A DNA stretch of 64,000 bases, taken from positions 100,455-164,454 of the forward strand of contig NZ_SDLV01000016.1 of assembly GCF_004916905.1 (NCBI RefSeq), in the 5' to 3' direction. Positions 37,001 through 46,039 of this stretch are shown in pieces (the stretch's first letter is position 1; every line of letters starts with the position of its first letter). The notes under the pieces are model-generated. The model saw only the letters and a program-made list of their open reading frames with translations, was not told where the DNA came from and did no database searches. The position numbers and the translations under genes were made by a program. The DNA is from Chryseobacterium candidae. GTDB lineage: Bacteria > Bacteroidota > Bacteroidia > Flavobacteriales > Weeksellaceae.

Positions 37001-37587
37001 GTTTTATTGTTGCTGATGTTGAAAAAAAGAAGAATTTTTGTAATAAAATTTTACAAGATTGCTGGAAACAATATGACTATAGACTCGTAATTATGTGCTT
37101 AGACTATATGATTAAAGAACACAAAATACCTTCAGTAGCAAACGAAATTGTTAATGAATATACTTCAAATAAAAATAGTAAACAATTTATGGAAAATTAT
37201 CAAGCTATTTTCACAATAGCACTCGGTCATTTTGAAGAGTGGAAAAAAGAAGCAGAAAATATCATTGAGAACTGGAAACAATCAGACAAAATAGCCCTTA
37301 CAAATTTATTGCCATACTATTTTAGCTCTCCTAAAAAAATTTATTATATATGTAAAGAAATTTTAGAATGTTGGAACAAAGAATATAAATTTTACAAATT
37401 TAATAGAAAGGATTGGAATCGTTTTGAAATTGCTTTGGGGCATCCGCAATTAAAACAAGAAGCAAAAGAAACTGCACAATTAATGCAAAATATTTTTGAT
37501 AATAGGAAAATGGATGCCCCTATTGAATTTAGAAGAGTTTTATTTCAAATTGTAGAAAATGATATTTATCCCGAATGGCAAATATAA
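34099..37587 (+). CDS. Large P-loop NTPase, STAND-like, probable defence protein
   Basis: A 1162-residue protein. An N-terminal coiled coil (residues 1-60) and an unknown domain precede a P-loop NTPase with Walker A GSGGSGKS at 240-247 and Walker B KFVIIIEDW near 294-302. About 700 residues of helical-repeat-like sequence follow. This order (effector or adaptor, NTPase, long helical sensor) is that of STAND proteins used against phages. It contains no in-frame TGA and has a low GC content, so it differs from the TGA-containing genes around it and is probably separate cargo. Specific family not identified. Confidence 0.7.
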   Translation: MQEEDLPKKQDEELQYLNQRIKEISEKEAKILAEEARTITEFVESKMKILKTCYGKSDATVKESINRLIRSSQLQCFMAEAETEETKLDKMMYSERRIKDHINDGLLDEPRIREFYSFYFGRYRLFFRCFERDFLEQENIDVSFLDDVFSPKEGDYYVSGQRLEIAGATIIDEEFIEKVKAGKHFTEAEFYGAKQTYFCQWYGIIHEYDVIRNGYETLKNIIIDSFIEEKHEKVTAIICGSGGSGKSTVLRRTAVDLHKESIHIVWVEDSGIEEFVEKGFSAIKSEVENNEKQKFVIIIEDWYRVFTKENEQSGIDILKKAKNINNIRFVIGDRSIKRSYTEHRNNDFELHLSSDDNKEIIEKIVEKHPNWKLASEKLFNKKNDKNYKSSLFLLLFILAHIDQKEFNNTALNLAEPQQVFQRIIESDLRFIEKKYKGLAKAIYYLSFVYTKYKVSINYETFLKIADFYNEKNNNQIFDKFRRFSTSDKILDRLKLYINKNHSNQDFNAYDLIQFNHDIFAELGFKNIIIEEWQDFDIEIKLDFLKVITEKGDDYSASRYLSTLINKERDIFIDKNEILDYIKILIEKGNSQPHYLYNLGELHLDDATMVELAQLFWKKKIFSRYSTFFWREYFRQVKGEVLIHDQIHEILNISNLQNFSDEFIICLLNNTHDIETRDLFARMVVSDENNKFSVSIKNECLNYVSHILKNRFLHTKLDGEIENLIPYFSHYINTQENFIKSRFQNKIIYGNNWKKLQAGKLISFISFLRDKVIQEFFIVKVLENIENKDSFILRFCFMSVSDKIKIKFSSLFLDIKKYEYNRGIITECFTYAPFKIKQDISNRILKDHTWMYYDTNLLDEFILYAEIQFLKEFSLMLFRTKIWENLSHNSILRLLTVCEDKNISQQVSQLFIFISYNLHTTYIQTSLFRIYLFNSSPDIRGSILDKYLESNNYKNTALDKQNYSQVYDCFIVADVEKKKNFCNKILQDCWKQYDYRLVIMCLDYMIKEHKIPSVANEIVNEYTSNKNSKQFMENYQAIFTIALGHFEEWKKEAENIIENWKQSDKIALTNLLPYYFSSPKKIYYICKEILECWNKEYKFYKFNRKDWNRFEIALGHPQLKQEAKETAQLMQNIFDNRKMDAPIEFRRVLFQIVENDIYPEWQI

Positions 37588-38006
37588 AATAACATTTAAC
37601 CAAACACTGAATAATATTGGTATTGTTTCCAAACCTCTCTTCCAAACCTCTCATTTTAGCATCTTTCAGTCTGCTTTTCCCAAAACAGATAAATATCCCA
37701 AGTCAGCCTTCACTTGCAGGTTTGTCCGTTGTTTTGGTTTTTCGTCACCACCATTTTTTGTCACGGACTGATTTTGAGCATTCCCAATTGTGAAATAACA
37801 TCACAGGTCGCTGAAACGCTAACGAAAATTTTCAGGATTTTGTAAAGTCAGGGTGTATTGTAAGAAACCAAATAATTGTACACTTTGTCTATGAATGGCT
37901 CGTATAAATTCAATACAAACAGGCAGGGAGAAAGAATTTTGTATTGATTTTCCACTTATCTGCCATTCATTTTTTGACAGTGTATTATTTTTATTTCTTA
38001 CGTATA
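37588..38006. other. Intergenic region, no gene seen
   Basis: About 420 bp without a convincing coding frame. It contains a 13-bp-period pair CCAAACCTCTC (37629 and 37642) and otherwise unremarkable AT-rich sequence leading to the small gene at 38007. Confidence 0.5.
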
Positions 38007-38420
38007 ATGCACATGACTTACTTCGAAAAATCAATTGAAAACTTCCTTGAACAATTAGCGTTTGACAGCGACTTTTATGATGTGTATTCTCATTCACAAT
38101 TGTTGGAATATGCTCAAGATTTCATTCAGTCCTATAACATCAATATCGTGGAGGGTGACTACCGAAACGACCAAACAGATAACGGACATTATTACTGCGA
38201 TCTTGCAAGTGAATGGGCTGACTCACAAGTGGATATTTACAATTCTGATTTATGGGAAAAAGCACCAAAGTTTCAATGGTGGATTGAAGATGCCATCAAT
38301 GATTTTTGATTTGATAAATCAAGAAGCATCACCGATATTTTCCAATTCGGACAATACTTGTATTATTCAGCATTGGCTTGAAATATTTTAAACAATTTGG
38401 CGGATTATGTGAAAGCATAA
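38007..38420 (+). pseudogene. Small acidic protein gene with two in-frame TGA codons
   Basis: From ATG 38007 the frame gives MHMTYFEKSIENFLEQ... to a TGA at 38307. In the same frame, the next 36 codons (FDKSRSITDIFQFGQYLYYS, a TGA at 38379, NILNNLADYVKA) still read as protein and end at TAA 38420. With TGA as Gly the product has 137 residues. With TGA as stop it has 100. I favour the longer reading because of the protein-like composition, but no conserved motif proves it. Function unknown. Confidence 0.5.
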
Positions 38421-38445
38421 TCTGCTTTTTAATTATTAAAAAAAC

Positions 38446-39213
38446 TTATTTTTCATCAAAATAAGTAATCCTCCTCGTATTTTCCGAATATTTTTTTCCG
38501 TTTTTGAATACCATTTTCCGTATCCAATTACCCAATGAATCATAAGTATATTGGTAAGTAAATTCGTTCTCTGATTTTCTCAGTCCATTAGGGAAAAACT
38601 CAATGGTTGTGTTTTCGTTAACATCTGTTTGTGAAAGTATACTTCCGTTTTCATCGTAGTTATAGGTAAATTCATACCTTCTGCTTTTTTCTCCGTCTCT
38701 GTAGTTGGTCTGCGAAAGCACATTATTATGATCATCATACACAAACTCGGTTACCCTTCTTTCCCCATTCTTTTCTCCGAAATATTTTAAAAGAAGTCCG
38801 TCTTTCAGAATAGCTGTAAAAGATTTGTTGGATTTTTTACCATTATCAGTAATGTCCGTACTTACAAAAACTGAATCGTTCCTGTATCTGAATGTCATGA
38901 TACTTTCAAGAACGAGTTTACTTTTATCAAAATTCCGAAACCACACTTTTTCCTGTCTGTTCTGTGAATCATACGAAAGAATAGTGCTGGATTTTCTGTC
39001 TTTACTAATTTCTTCTTTTTTCAAAATTTTTCCTACCGGACTGAACTCCAAGGTAGTGGTTTCTCTATTTTTTTTCTTTTTGGCAACGTAGTTTTCCTCA
39101 ATTAATTTCACCTTTCCCTGCAAAACAAAATCTTTCAAATTTTGCGGTTGATTGAGTTGTGCGTGGAAATAAGTTATTGGAATGAGTAAAGTAAAAATAA
39201 GAAATGACTTCAT
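38446..39213 (-). CDS. Secreted YD-repeat-like protein
   Basis: A 255-residue protein with signal peptide MKSFLIFTLLIPITYFHAQ. The body contains repeated Y-D type units (VYDDHNNVLSQTNYRDGEKS, YNYDENGSILSQTDVNEN, YTYDSLGNWIRKM) like those of Rhs shells and of secreted flavobacterial proteins. It is too short to form a shell. Role unknown. Confidence 0.7.
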   Translation of the reverse strand: MKSFLIFTLLIPITYFHAQLNQPQNLKDFVLQGKVKLIEENYVAKKKKNRETTTLEFSPVGKILKKEEISKDRKSSTILSYDSQNRQEKVWFRNFDKSKLVLESIMTFRYRNDSVFVSTDITDNGKKSNKSFTAILKDGLLLKYFGEKNGERRVTEFVYDDHNNVLSQTNYRDGEKSRRYEFTYNYDENGSILSQTDVNENTTIEFFPNGLRKSENEFTYQYTYDSLGNWIRKMVFKNGKKYSENTRRITYFDEK

Positions 39214-39254
39214 AGATGTTGGTATTTTTTAATTGTAAGAATTGCTGATGTTAT

Positions 39255-40136
39255 TCAAGACCGTGTGGTATTGTCATTCTGTTGCAGTTTTGAAATGATG
39301 AAACAAAATAGCAAGGCTGTCCAGAATGAAAACATGGCATAAACCAGTGACACTTTTCCGAACTGCTCGTTGTGAAGTAAAGTTCCCGAAATCAGAAAAG
39401 CCATAGTGGTATTGTGAACCGCACTTTCAACAGAAATACTAATTTCATTTTTAGCTCCGAGTCTGAATAATTTTGCCATTAAAAAACCTGTTGAAAAGCA
39501 AACGATATTTAATAGTAATGCGGACGGAAGGATTTCGATGATTTCTGTATTGGTTATTCCTGCTTTACCTTGTCCACCGAAAAACTTGAGCAGAAAAACA
39601 AACCCCAACAAAATAATAAGAACAGGTTTGGCATATTTTCCTATTTTTTCGGCAAAGTTTTGATTTCTTGTTCTTAACAGAATTCCTAATGAAGCAGGAA
39701 TAGCAGTCAATACAAAGATTTCAATCATTGTATCTTTAAAAGGAAGATGAAATTCTGTGGTGCTTCCGTAATAAAGTTGCAGTGCAAAATTGACCAGTAT
39801 TGGAATCGTAAAAATGGTAAGAATGGCATTTATAGTGGTAAGAATGATGGAAAGTGCCGTATTGCCTTTGAACAGATAAGTAATAAAACCTGCTGTTGTT
39901 CCTCCCGGACTTGCTGTCAAAATTACAATTCCTACTTTAATATAATTAGGAACATCAATAATACTACACAATGCAAAAGCTATTGCAGGCAACAAAATCA
40001 TCTGTGATATCAATGCAACAATCAAAGGTTTTGGTGATGACAGTACGTTTGCAGTGTCTTTCCAGTTGAGAGAAACACCTATACCAAACATAATCAGTAT
40101 TAATACCGATGCGACCAAAGTATCAATTAATTCCAT
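39255..40136 (-). CDS. Bile acid:sodium symporter (BASS) family transporter
   Basis: A 293-residue, about 9-10-segment membrane protein. The family blocks GIGVSLNWKD (start), ILTASPGGTTAGFITYLFKGN (the crossing helix with the PGG motif) and SVESAVHNTTMAFLIS (E-H-N in the second crossing helix) are clear. BASS proteins move organic anions with Na+; the substrate here is open. The TGA stop at 39255 again shows standard decoding of TGA. Confidence 0.88.
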   Translation of the reverse strand: MELIDTLVASVLILIMFGIGVSLNWKDTANVLSSPKPLIVALISQMILLPAIAFALCSIIDVPNYIKVGIVILTASPGGTTAGFITYLFKGNTALSIILTTINAILTIFTIPILVNFALQLYYGSTTEFHLPFKDTMIEIFVLTAIPASLGILLRTRNQNFAEKIGKYAKPVLIILLGFVFLLKFFGGQGKAGITNTEIIEILPSALLLNIVCFSTGFLMAKLFRLGAKNEISISVESAVHNTTMAFLISGTLLHNEQFGKVSLVYAMFSFWTALLFCFIISKLQQNDNTTRS

Positions 40137-40192
40137 AGTAAATAATTAAAAAAGGATTGAACATTGTCCAACCCTCATTTATGGTTTAAAAA

Positions 40193-40630
40193 TCAGAATG
40201 AGCAATCTCTCGAACATCCGGATTTGAATCCTCCACTATCATTGGTTTTCAACCATTCTTTACTTCCATTGGAATTGATGATTAATTTACCTTGTATCCA
40301 ATAATGAGTTCCTGTTAATGAGCCATACCATCCAACAACCATAGGTACTGTAAAAGCACCTGTGGTGGTATTCTGTCTTACATCCGAATAATCCACTTGA
40401 GAATATACATTTTTACCGCCCCAAGTTGAGCAACAATTCATTAATCTGTTAGCAACAGTAAGTCCAACATCATTAATATCTTTTTTAAGCTGAACTTCTT
40501 TGTTGAGATTTACAACAGAGCCTTCGCCACCGCCACTTCCTCCGCTAGCTCCGGGAAGTCTGGTTTGCGCATAAAATGCCAATGAGATTAATAAGAATAA
40601 AACGGATAGATTTTTTGTTTTGAACATCAT
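40193..40630 (-). CDS. Small secreted Cys-containing protein
   Basis: A 145-residue protein with signal peptide ending FYAQ, a Gly/Ser-rich linker (GASGGSGGGEGS) and a domain with NCCSTWGG and a C-terminal CSRDC. The Cys pattern suggests disulfides in the periplasm or outside. Family not recognised. TGA stop. Confidence 0.6.
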   Translation of the reverse strand: MMFKTKNLSVLFLLISLAFYAQTRLPGASGGSGGGEGSVVNLNKEVQLKKDINDVGLTVANRLMNCCSTWGGKNVYSQVDYSDVRQNTTTGAFTVPMVVGWYGSLTGTHYWIQGKLIINSNGSKEWLKTNDSGGFKSGCSRDCSF

Positions 40631-40707
40631 ATATAGTTTTTAAAGTTAGTTTGAATTTTCGCTACAAAATTATGACTACAAATATGCCTACATCTTGTTG
40701 ATTTTAT

Positions 40708-40715
40708 TACCTTTG
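40708..40715 (+). promoter_or_regulatory. Probable -7 box of the XRE gene
   Basis: TACCTTTG matches TAnnTTTG and lies 43 bp before the ATG at 40758. Confidence 0.45.
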
Positions 40716-40757
40716 TACGGTTATAATATATGAGTAAACTTGCATAATTTATGCGTT

Positions 40758-41141
40758 ATGATTGGAAACAACATTAAGAATATCCGAGAACTCAAGAACC
40801 TGACACAAGAATTTGTGGCAGAAAAATTGGATATTTCTCAATCTGCTTACAGCAGATTAGAGAAAGGAGAGATAAAAATTTCTAAAGAAAAATTAGTTCA
40901 GATTGCTGAGGTTTTGGAAGTGAAACCCGAAGATATCAAGGAGTTTGATGGTCAGAGATATTTTAACAGTTTCAATAATGTAAGTGATAGCAATATTGAA
41001 AGTATTGTCAGTGGAATGGGAAGCGAAGAAGTTCAACTGCTAAAAAAGTTGTATGAGGATAAAATTGCTTTGATGGAACAGTTAATGCAACAGAAAGATA
41101 AAGAAATTGAAAAATATAAATCGAAATATGGAGAGCTTTAA
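40758..41141 (+). CDS. XRE-family transcriptional regulator
   Basis: I start at 40758 (MIGNNIKNIRELKNLTQEFV), which gives 127 residues. The HTH reads TQEFVAEKLDISQSAYSRLE, with LVQIAEVLEVKPEDI closing the fold. The C-terminal third is a Lys/Glu coiled coil likely to dimerise. The family includes regulators of mobile elements and toxin-antitoxin loci; here it stands alone at the left edge of the TGA-containing gene set. Confidence 0.88.
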   Translation: MIGNNIKNIRELKNLTQEFVAEKLDISQSAYSRLEKGEIKISKEKLVQIAEVLEVKPEDIKEFDGQRYFNSFNNVSDSNIESIVSGMGSEEVQLLKKLYEDKIALMEQLMQQKDKEIEKYKSKYGEL

Positions 41142-41174
41142 TAGCTCTCTTTTTCTTGAGTATATATGCTTAAC

Positions 41175-41492
41175 TTATTTGGATTCAAATACAACAGTGA
41201 TAGTATATTCTCTGTGAAATATCCATTCCTTGCTCCTGCCTAATGATCCTGATTTAATAATGTTACCTTTGTTGATATAAAAGTTAATAATTTTAAACCC
41301 GTTCTGTCCCATCTCATTAAGGTGAGCGTTGATAAACTGCATCCACTCTTCCCATGAGGTATCATTAAAATATTCATAAGTATCTTTTATTACTTCATTG
41401 TTATGATATTCTTCTCCTTCAAATTCAAATTTTGTATTATCATAATTTTCAGTATACCACTCTAAAGCCCTAAATGTTTTAATTGTATTCAT
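41175..41492 (-). CDS. Hypothetical protein, 105 residues
   Basis: Soluble protein with an acidic N-terminal half (WYTENYDNTKFEFEGEEYHN) and a basic C-terminal beta region (YTITVVFESK). No motif recognised. It ends with TAA and lies 100 bp downstream of the replication-relaxation gene in the same direction; the convergent XRE gene ends 33 bp away. Confidence 0.55.
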   Translation of the reverse strand: MNTIKTFRALEWYTENYDNTKFEFEGEEYHNNEVIKDTYEYFNDTSWEEWMQFINAHLNEMGQNGFKIINFYINKGNIIKSGSLGRSKEWIFHREYTITVVFESK

Positions 41493-41591
41493 ATTTCACT
41501 TCTATTATTTACAAATATAAAAAAATGATGGGTAAAAATTCATATATAGAAGTCTAATTATAAATATCATTTATTAAAAATCAAAAATTTT

Positions 41592-42440
41592 CTAAAATAA
41601 TCCTACCTTTTCTCCATCAAATAGTTCCCATCATTCAAAAACCTCTTGTTTCAATTCATCCAATGTTTTAAAAACGAAGTTTTTGTGAGCGTTGGCAAAA
41701 CGTTCATCCTCCAGCAACCTCTTCATTGTCATCTTCTTATAGCTTTCATGCTGAAAAATACACAACACACGAGAACCATGTCCCAATCCATATAATTTAC
41801 TCGGCTGTCCCTCTGCCAATGCCTGTAAATGGTGGAAAAGAGACTTATGGACTCTTTGAGTATCATCTCACCTGTACATTTCGATGGCAAAAAGCTCTTT
41901 TCTATTGGGAGTCTGGAGCATACAGACAGCATCGGCAATCAGGTATTCATTGCCATAGACCGGAATAGCAGATTCGGCTCTGAAGCCTTTTTTCCTTCCG
42001 GTAGATACTTTATCGAAATAGGTTTTAAAAAATAGAATTTCCATATTTTGTTGGTTTGCTCGTCTGTCTAAAAAAATATGGATATCAATCAGCGAAAGTC
42101 TGTGAAAATAATCCGAGAATGAGGTGGCATTTTTTTGAGGAAACCTTACTGATAGTTCCGTTCAGAAACGCTCTTTCAATAGTTTTGCTCCGTGAATGGT
42201 AAGCGAATGGATACTCGGAAGCCTTCAAAATTGGGGATGGATTCAGAATTTCACAGAAGCAACCGAAGGATTTCTCCAAAACCTGAGTTCTGAAATTTGT
42301 TTGTTCAAATTATCCGAATTCGCCATTACTCCTAAGTTCAGAAGTTGAGGCGTAGTAAGGAACTTAAATTTCGCCAGAGCAATAAGCACTTTCTCCTGCG
42401 ATGGCGAGAGGGTTTGGAAAAACAATCTTCTTGTTTTCAT
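41592..42440 (-). CDS. Replication-relaxation family protein read with TGA as Gly
   Basis: One frame from ATG 42440 (or ATG 42452) to TAG 41592 contains five TGA codons and no TAA or TAG. Read as Gly it gives a 282-residue protein: MKTRRLFFQTLSPSQEKVLI (winged helix), HSLTIHGAKLLKERF, and FAIEMYR-Gly-DDTQRVHKSL (TGA at 41868-41870), which fits the restriction-enzyme-like core of Replic_Relax proteins where a Gly follows the E-x-D/Y-R. TGG is used normally for Trp, even next to a TGA (EVFE-TGA-TGG). In the standard code the gene yields only short fragments. It is followed upstream by a coupling ATPase, the usual partner. Confidence 0.75.
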
Positions 42441-42504
42441 AAAAATCGGCATAAAAAAATAAAAAGGCGGTAAAAAACGCCTTGTATTCTTATAACAAGA
42501 CCGA

Positions 42505-44004
42505 TTAGAGATGAAAATGAGGTTTTAATTTTTCGATGGACTCTCTTGTGTTTTGCTGTTTAGCTGTGTTGTTATAGCCTTGTGAATCATTAAAAACTAA
42601 ATCCTTAGTTAGAGGCTGTGCCTCTGACATTTCTTTTTCTGATTTATCTTGATGTGTAATCTTTTCAATCTTCCTATATAAACCGCTTTCAGCAATCATT
42701 TTCTTTTTCAGCTCCTGCATTTGTTTGGCATTCATAAAATATCTCTTGGGATGTTTCAAAAGATAATCGGGACTTTTTATCTGCTTTCAGGGGTAATGGC
42801 TGTTTTTTACGAAGAAGTGAAATGGAGCAAGAAACTGGAGTTTTGTAGAAGATATTCCCAAATCATTTGCCTGTGCTTTCAGGGCAGGAAAACCGTTGGC
42901 TCAAACGATTTTCACGCTTACATTATTGAGGATGGTGTTTTGAAGTTCCGATGGTAATTGCGTAACACTTTGGGTTAAGGCAATAAGATAGAGTTTGTAT
43001 TTTCTCGTTTCAGACAGAATAATCGTATACGAATCCGCAGAGGCAAAAGAAGCAAACTCATCCACAAAGAGATAACAAGGTTTACGATACTGCTCTTTCT
43101 GAAAAGCTCTTTGCAGGGCAATACTGATAATGCTTGCAGAAATAAATATTCCGAGTGCCTTACTGGCATCGGTTCAGAGTTTTCCTTTTCAAAGATTGAA
43201 AAGCACAATTTTTCCATCGTCTTTTCAGCCGTTCATGATTTTTCTGATGTCAACAGTAGCAGGTCAGTTCATCATCAAATAAAAGCTGTAATTATTTTGC
43301 AGGTTCTGAATTCTTGTATAGATTGCCAGTTTGGTGGCGTGATATTTTCCGTTGAGAAAAGCCGTTTGGAAGAATTGTCTGTACACAGGATTATCGGATT
43401 GTCTTCCGAGTTCAACCCGTTTCTCATTTTGAGTATCGTCCATAAACACCTGCAAATCTGCTAATCCGCATTCTCATTTTTTAAACATTATGGCAAGACA
43501 TGGTTTGAGCAGAGTTTCCATTTGCATTGAAAGTCCTGCTTCGGAGATCATTTCGGAAAGTGCTTTGGCAAATTGTTGCGACATCAAATCAATCATATTC
43601 GTATCGGTGACCTTTTGTCGGAACGGATTGATGCACGGAATTTTTCATTCTTCCCAATGCGGATCGATGTACAACACACGTTTTGGCTTCATCAGGTTAA
43701 GCCTAAATGCGAGGATTTGTAAGGAAACGTCTCCATGAGGATCTAGCAAAATCATGGTATACTGCTCCTTACGGTGTGATTGGTATTGGAGAGAATACCG
43801 CAAAACCTTCATAAGTTCACTCTTGCCCGATCCTGTTTTTCACGTCACAAAAGCATTTTTCTTTAGCGATTGGATGAGATAAGGAACAGGAACGGGCTTG
43901 GGTCTAAAAAATAGAGTCTGACACGGTTGTCGATAAAGTCCATCAAACGGTTGAAGAAGTTCATTATTGGAAGGTAAGAAAGAAATAAAGCGGATGGGGT
44001 ACAT
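42505..44004 (-). CDS. TraG/VirD4-like transfer ATPase read with TGA as Gly
   Basis: ATG 44004 to TAA 42505 is a single 499-residue frame with nine TGA codons and no TAA/TAG. The TGA at 43840-43842 is residue 55, the first Gly of Walker A: NAFVT-Gly-KTGSGKSELM. Others fall in NL-Gly-KGKL-Gly-TDASKALG (the NLSKGxxG block) and VSVKIV-Gly-ANGFPAL. Walker B is CYLFVDEFASFAS. Standard decoding would make no usable product. In my reading no GGG codon occurs in the gene, while GGA, GGC and GGT do. It pairs with the replication-relaxation protein 65 bp downstream as a DNA-transfer module. Confidence 0.82.
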
Positions 44005-44506
44005 ATCTTTTTAGTTCCGAATTGCAAGTCCTTTCGCTTGTCTGCGTGTCCAAAATGTCAATAGGATGACCCGTACCGTTATGGATACCTTTTTGAAACC
44101 TGTTATCGGAACCTCTAAAGCGAATGCGATAATGCGCAATCCTGCAAGGGAACTGCTCTTATTTCGGATGCAACAATATCATCATTTATCCCTTTTCCGT
44201 CATTATTTTTTCTCATCTCTAAAATAAAAAGAAGTAAAGTCAAACTTCGTCACTTTTGCTTGCTTCTGAAACAAAAATCCATACAAGCACCACCGCCGGC
44301 AAACATACCAAATCACTTAAAACAAAAAAGTCAAACAAAACAAAAGTCGGAAGATGGACACCTGTTATCAGAAGATGCGAGACCATGAGAAGGGAATCTC
44401 CTGACCTATGGTTCAAGAATCAGCTGCACAGGAAAGTGGTTGATACTCGTCAACTGCCGTCCATTTACCGACATCAATTATTTATTAACCCTAAAACAAA
44501 AACAAA
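44005..44506. other. Divergent intergenic region between the two TGA-containing arms
   Basis: No reliable gene. On the minus strand a frame with ATG near 44214 gives 33 residues (MRKNNDGKGINDDIVASEIR...), and a neighbouring frame shows ALEVPITGFKKVSITVRVIL before a stop; together they may be a frameshifted small gene. The rest (44240-44506) is a leader and promoter region for the rightward genes, with an A-rich run AAAACAAAAACAAA before the ATG at 44507. I looked for a tRNA here and found none. Confidence 0.4.
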
Positions 44507-44740
44507 ATGGAAAACAAAATCAACAAAACCGTCAATCTGGACTTGACGACTATTGACAGCAACATCTTCGCCATCTTTGGAGCTTTCTCCAGACAGGCAA
44601 GACGTGAGAAGTGGGCGCAACAGGACATTGATGCCGTCCTCGAAGAAGCCAAAAAGCACGACTACAATCATGCGATTGCAACCATCTCAGAGTATTGTTT
44701 ACCTGAAGACAATTCTAACTCAAAAAACGAAGAAGACTAA
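44507..44740 (+). CDS. Small hypothetical protein of the mobile-element accessory cluster
   Basis: A 77-residue acidic protein (MENKINKTVNLDLTTIDSNI, later EKWAQQDIDAVLEEAKKHDY) with an acidic tail. The TAA stop overlaps the next ATG (taATG at 44738-44742), so the two are coupled. The A-rich leader AAAACAAAAACAAA directly precedes the start. No in-frame TGA. It resembles small accessory proteins of plasmids and conjugative elements; function unknown. Confidence 0.65.
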   Translation: MENKINKTVNLDLTTIDSNIFAIFGAFSRQARREKWAQQDIDAVLEEAKKHDYNHAIATISEYCLPEDNSNSKNEED

Positions 44741-45345
44741 TGGGAACAAGAAATTTGACGGTTGTAGTTCACAACCAAGAAGTGAAAGTTGCCTGTTATG
44801 GACAATTTGATGGGCAACCTGATTCGCTCGGTCTCAAACTGCTCAAATTCTTTAGCAATCCTGAGAATACCGAAAAATTAAAAGAAATTCTTCCGAAAGT
44901 ACGCCTTTGGAATGAACAAGACCAAAAGCAACAGGACGAGTTTCTGGAATCTATCGGCTGTACCAATGGGATTCTTAATTCAAGGCAGAAAGACAAATTC
45001 AAAGAAAAGTATCCCTTTCGTTACCGTGAACGCTACGGAAGATTAAGAGAAGGACAAATCCTAGAAGTCTTGCTGGAGTTTAGTCATCTCGATGAACTGA
45101 CAACCACCGATGCTTACGATTTTGCTTCCGACAGCCTGTTCTGCGAATGGGCATATGTGATTGATTATGATAAAAATTCGTTTGAAGTCTACAAAGGTTT
45201 TAATACCGCCGGGATTTCAGAAGAAGACCGTTTCTTTCCGCTTTATGACGGAGAAAACGATTATTATCCTGTCAAAATCATTGCATCATTTCCTTTGGAT
45301 GATCTTCCCGATGAAAACGAGTTTTTACTTCAATGCTCAATGTAG
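44740..45345 (+). CDS. Hypothetical accessory protein, 201 residues
   Basis: Starts MGTRNLTVVVHNQEVKVACY and GQFDGQPDSLG, a pattern found in a widespread family of small accessory proteins in phages, plasmids and integrated elements. Twelve or so Gly codons are all GGN, including GGG, in contrast to the flanking recoded genes. Stop TAG. Function unknown. Confidence 0.7.
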   Translation: MGTRNLTVVVHNQEVKVACYGQFDGQPDSLGLKLLKFFSNPENTEKLKEILPKVRLWNEQDQKQQDEFLESIGCTNGILNSRQKDKFKEKYPFRYRERYGRLREGQILEVLLEFSHLDELTTTDAYDFASDSLFCEWAYVIDYDKNSFEVYKGFNTAGISEEDRFFPLYDGENDYYPVKIIASFPLDDLPDENEFLLQCSM

Positions 45346-45424
45346 TAAGCAGTAAGCAATATGCTTTAAGCTCTCATTTCTAATGTGTGCAATCTAGTGT
45401 CTAACCTCTAAAATCTAAAAAACA

Positions 45425-46009
45425 ATGAACAAAAACAAAAACCGCCTTTTGGTGCAATGCTTTATGAAAATGCTCCAGCAAAGAATCGAAAGAGACAAAG
45501 TGGAAAACCTCAGTCCTGTATTCGGCAGTATCTTAAGCAAAGAAGAACTTCAAAACATTTTGAAGTGGCTGTACTTGGATAAAGTACCTGAACACTACGA
45601 CTTGGAAACGATGGATAAACAAGATTTACTTGAAGCCATAGGAGATGATATTCATATCCTTTCGTATTCCATTGAGAGATGGAAGAAAGAACTGGAAGAG
45701 AAAATCACTCCGCAGAAAGTCTACGATGTGCTTTGTCAGCTCCAACTCGAAACCCACTACCTTATGACCAAAATTTTGGCGGATTGGGATGAGTATGACC
45801 ACAGCAATTTTAAAGCGTTGAGTGAAAAAGCAGGAACGGAAAAACCGCTGTATGCCCTATTCACTTCGGATACTTTGGAAGAAGACAAGTATATCACGCC
45901 TCCTTTCTCCAAGTATCACAAAACTGAATGGGAAGCACAGGAAGAACTGGCAGAATTCTTTTCTGAGGGTGGAATCGCTGAGAACGAACTCAAAATCATG
46001 ACCCTGTAA
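45425..46009 (+). CDS. Hypothetical accessory protein, paralogue of the 47752 gene
   Basis: A 194-residue acidic helical protein. The segment YDLETMDKQDLLEAIGDDIH followed by ILSYSIERWKKEL matches YNLVEMENEEILLLIGDDYR and IISYVMSRWSKEV of the protein at 47752, so the two are paralogues within one cluster. No motif of known function. No in-frame TGA. Confidence 0.6.
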   Translation: MNKNKNRLLVQCFMKMLQQRIERDKVENLSPVFGSILSKEELQNILKWLYLDKVPEHYDLETMDKQDLLEAIGDDIHILSYSIERWKKELEEKITPQKVYDVLCQLQLETHYLMTKILADWDEYDHSNFKALSEKAGTEKPLYALFTSDTLEEDKYITPPFSKYHKTEWEAQEELAEFFSEGGIAENELKIMTL

Positions 46010-46039
46010 CTTTTATTTTATTTCAAAACAAAAATCAAA

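Noticed and set aside
44380..44460. Possible tRNA (GGTTCAAGAATC resembles a T-loop)
   Set aside because: The T-stem does not pair, and no acceptor or anticodon stem can be drawn; no UCA anticodon loop is present.
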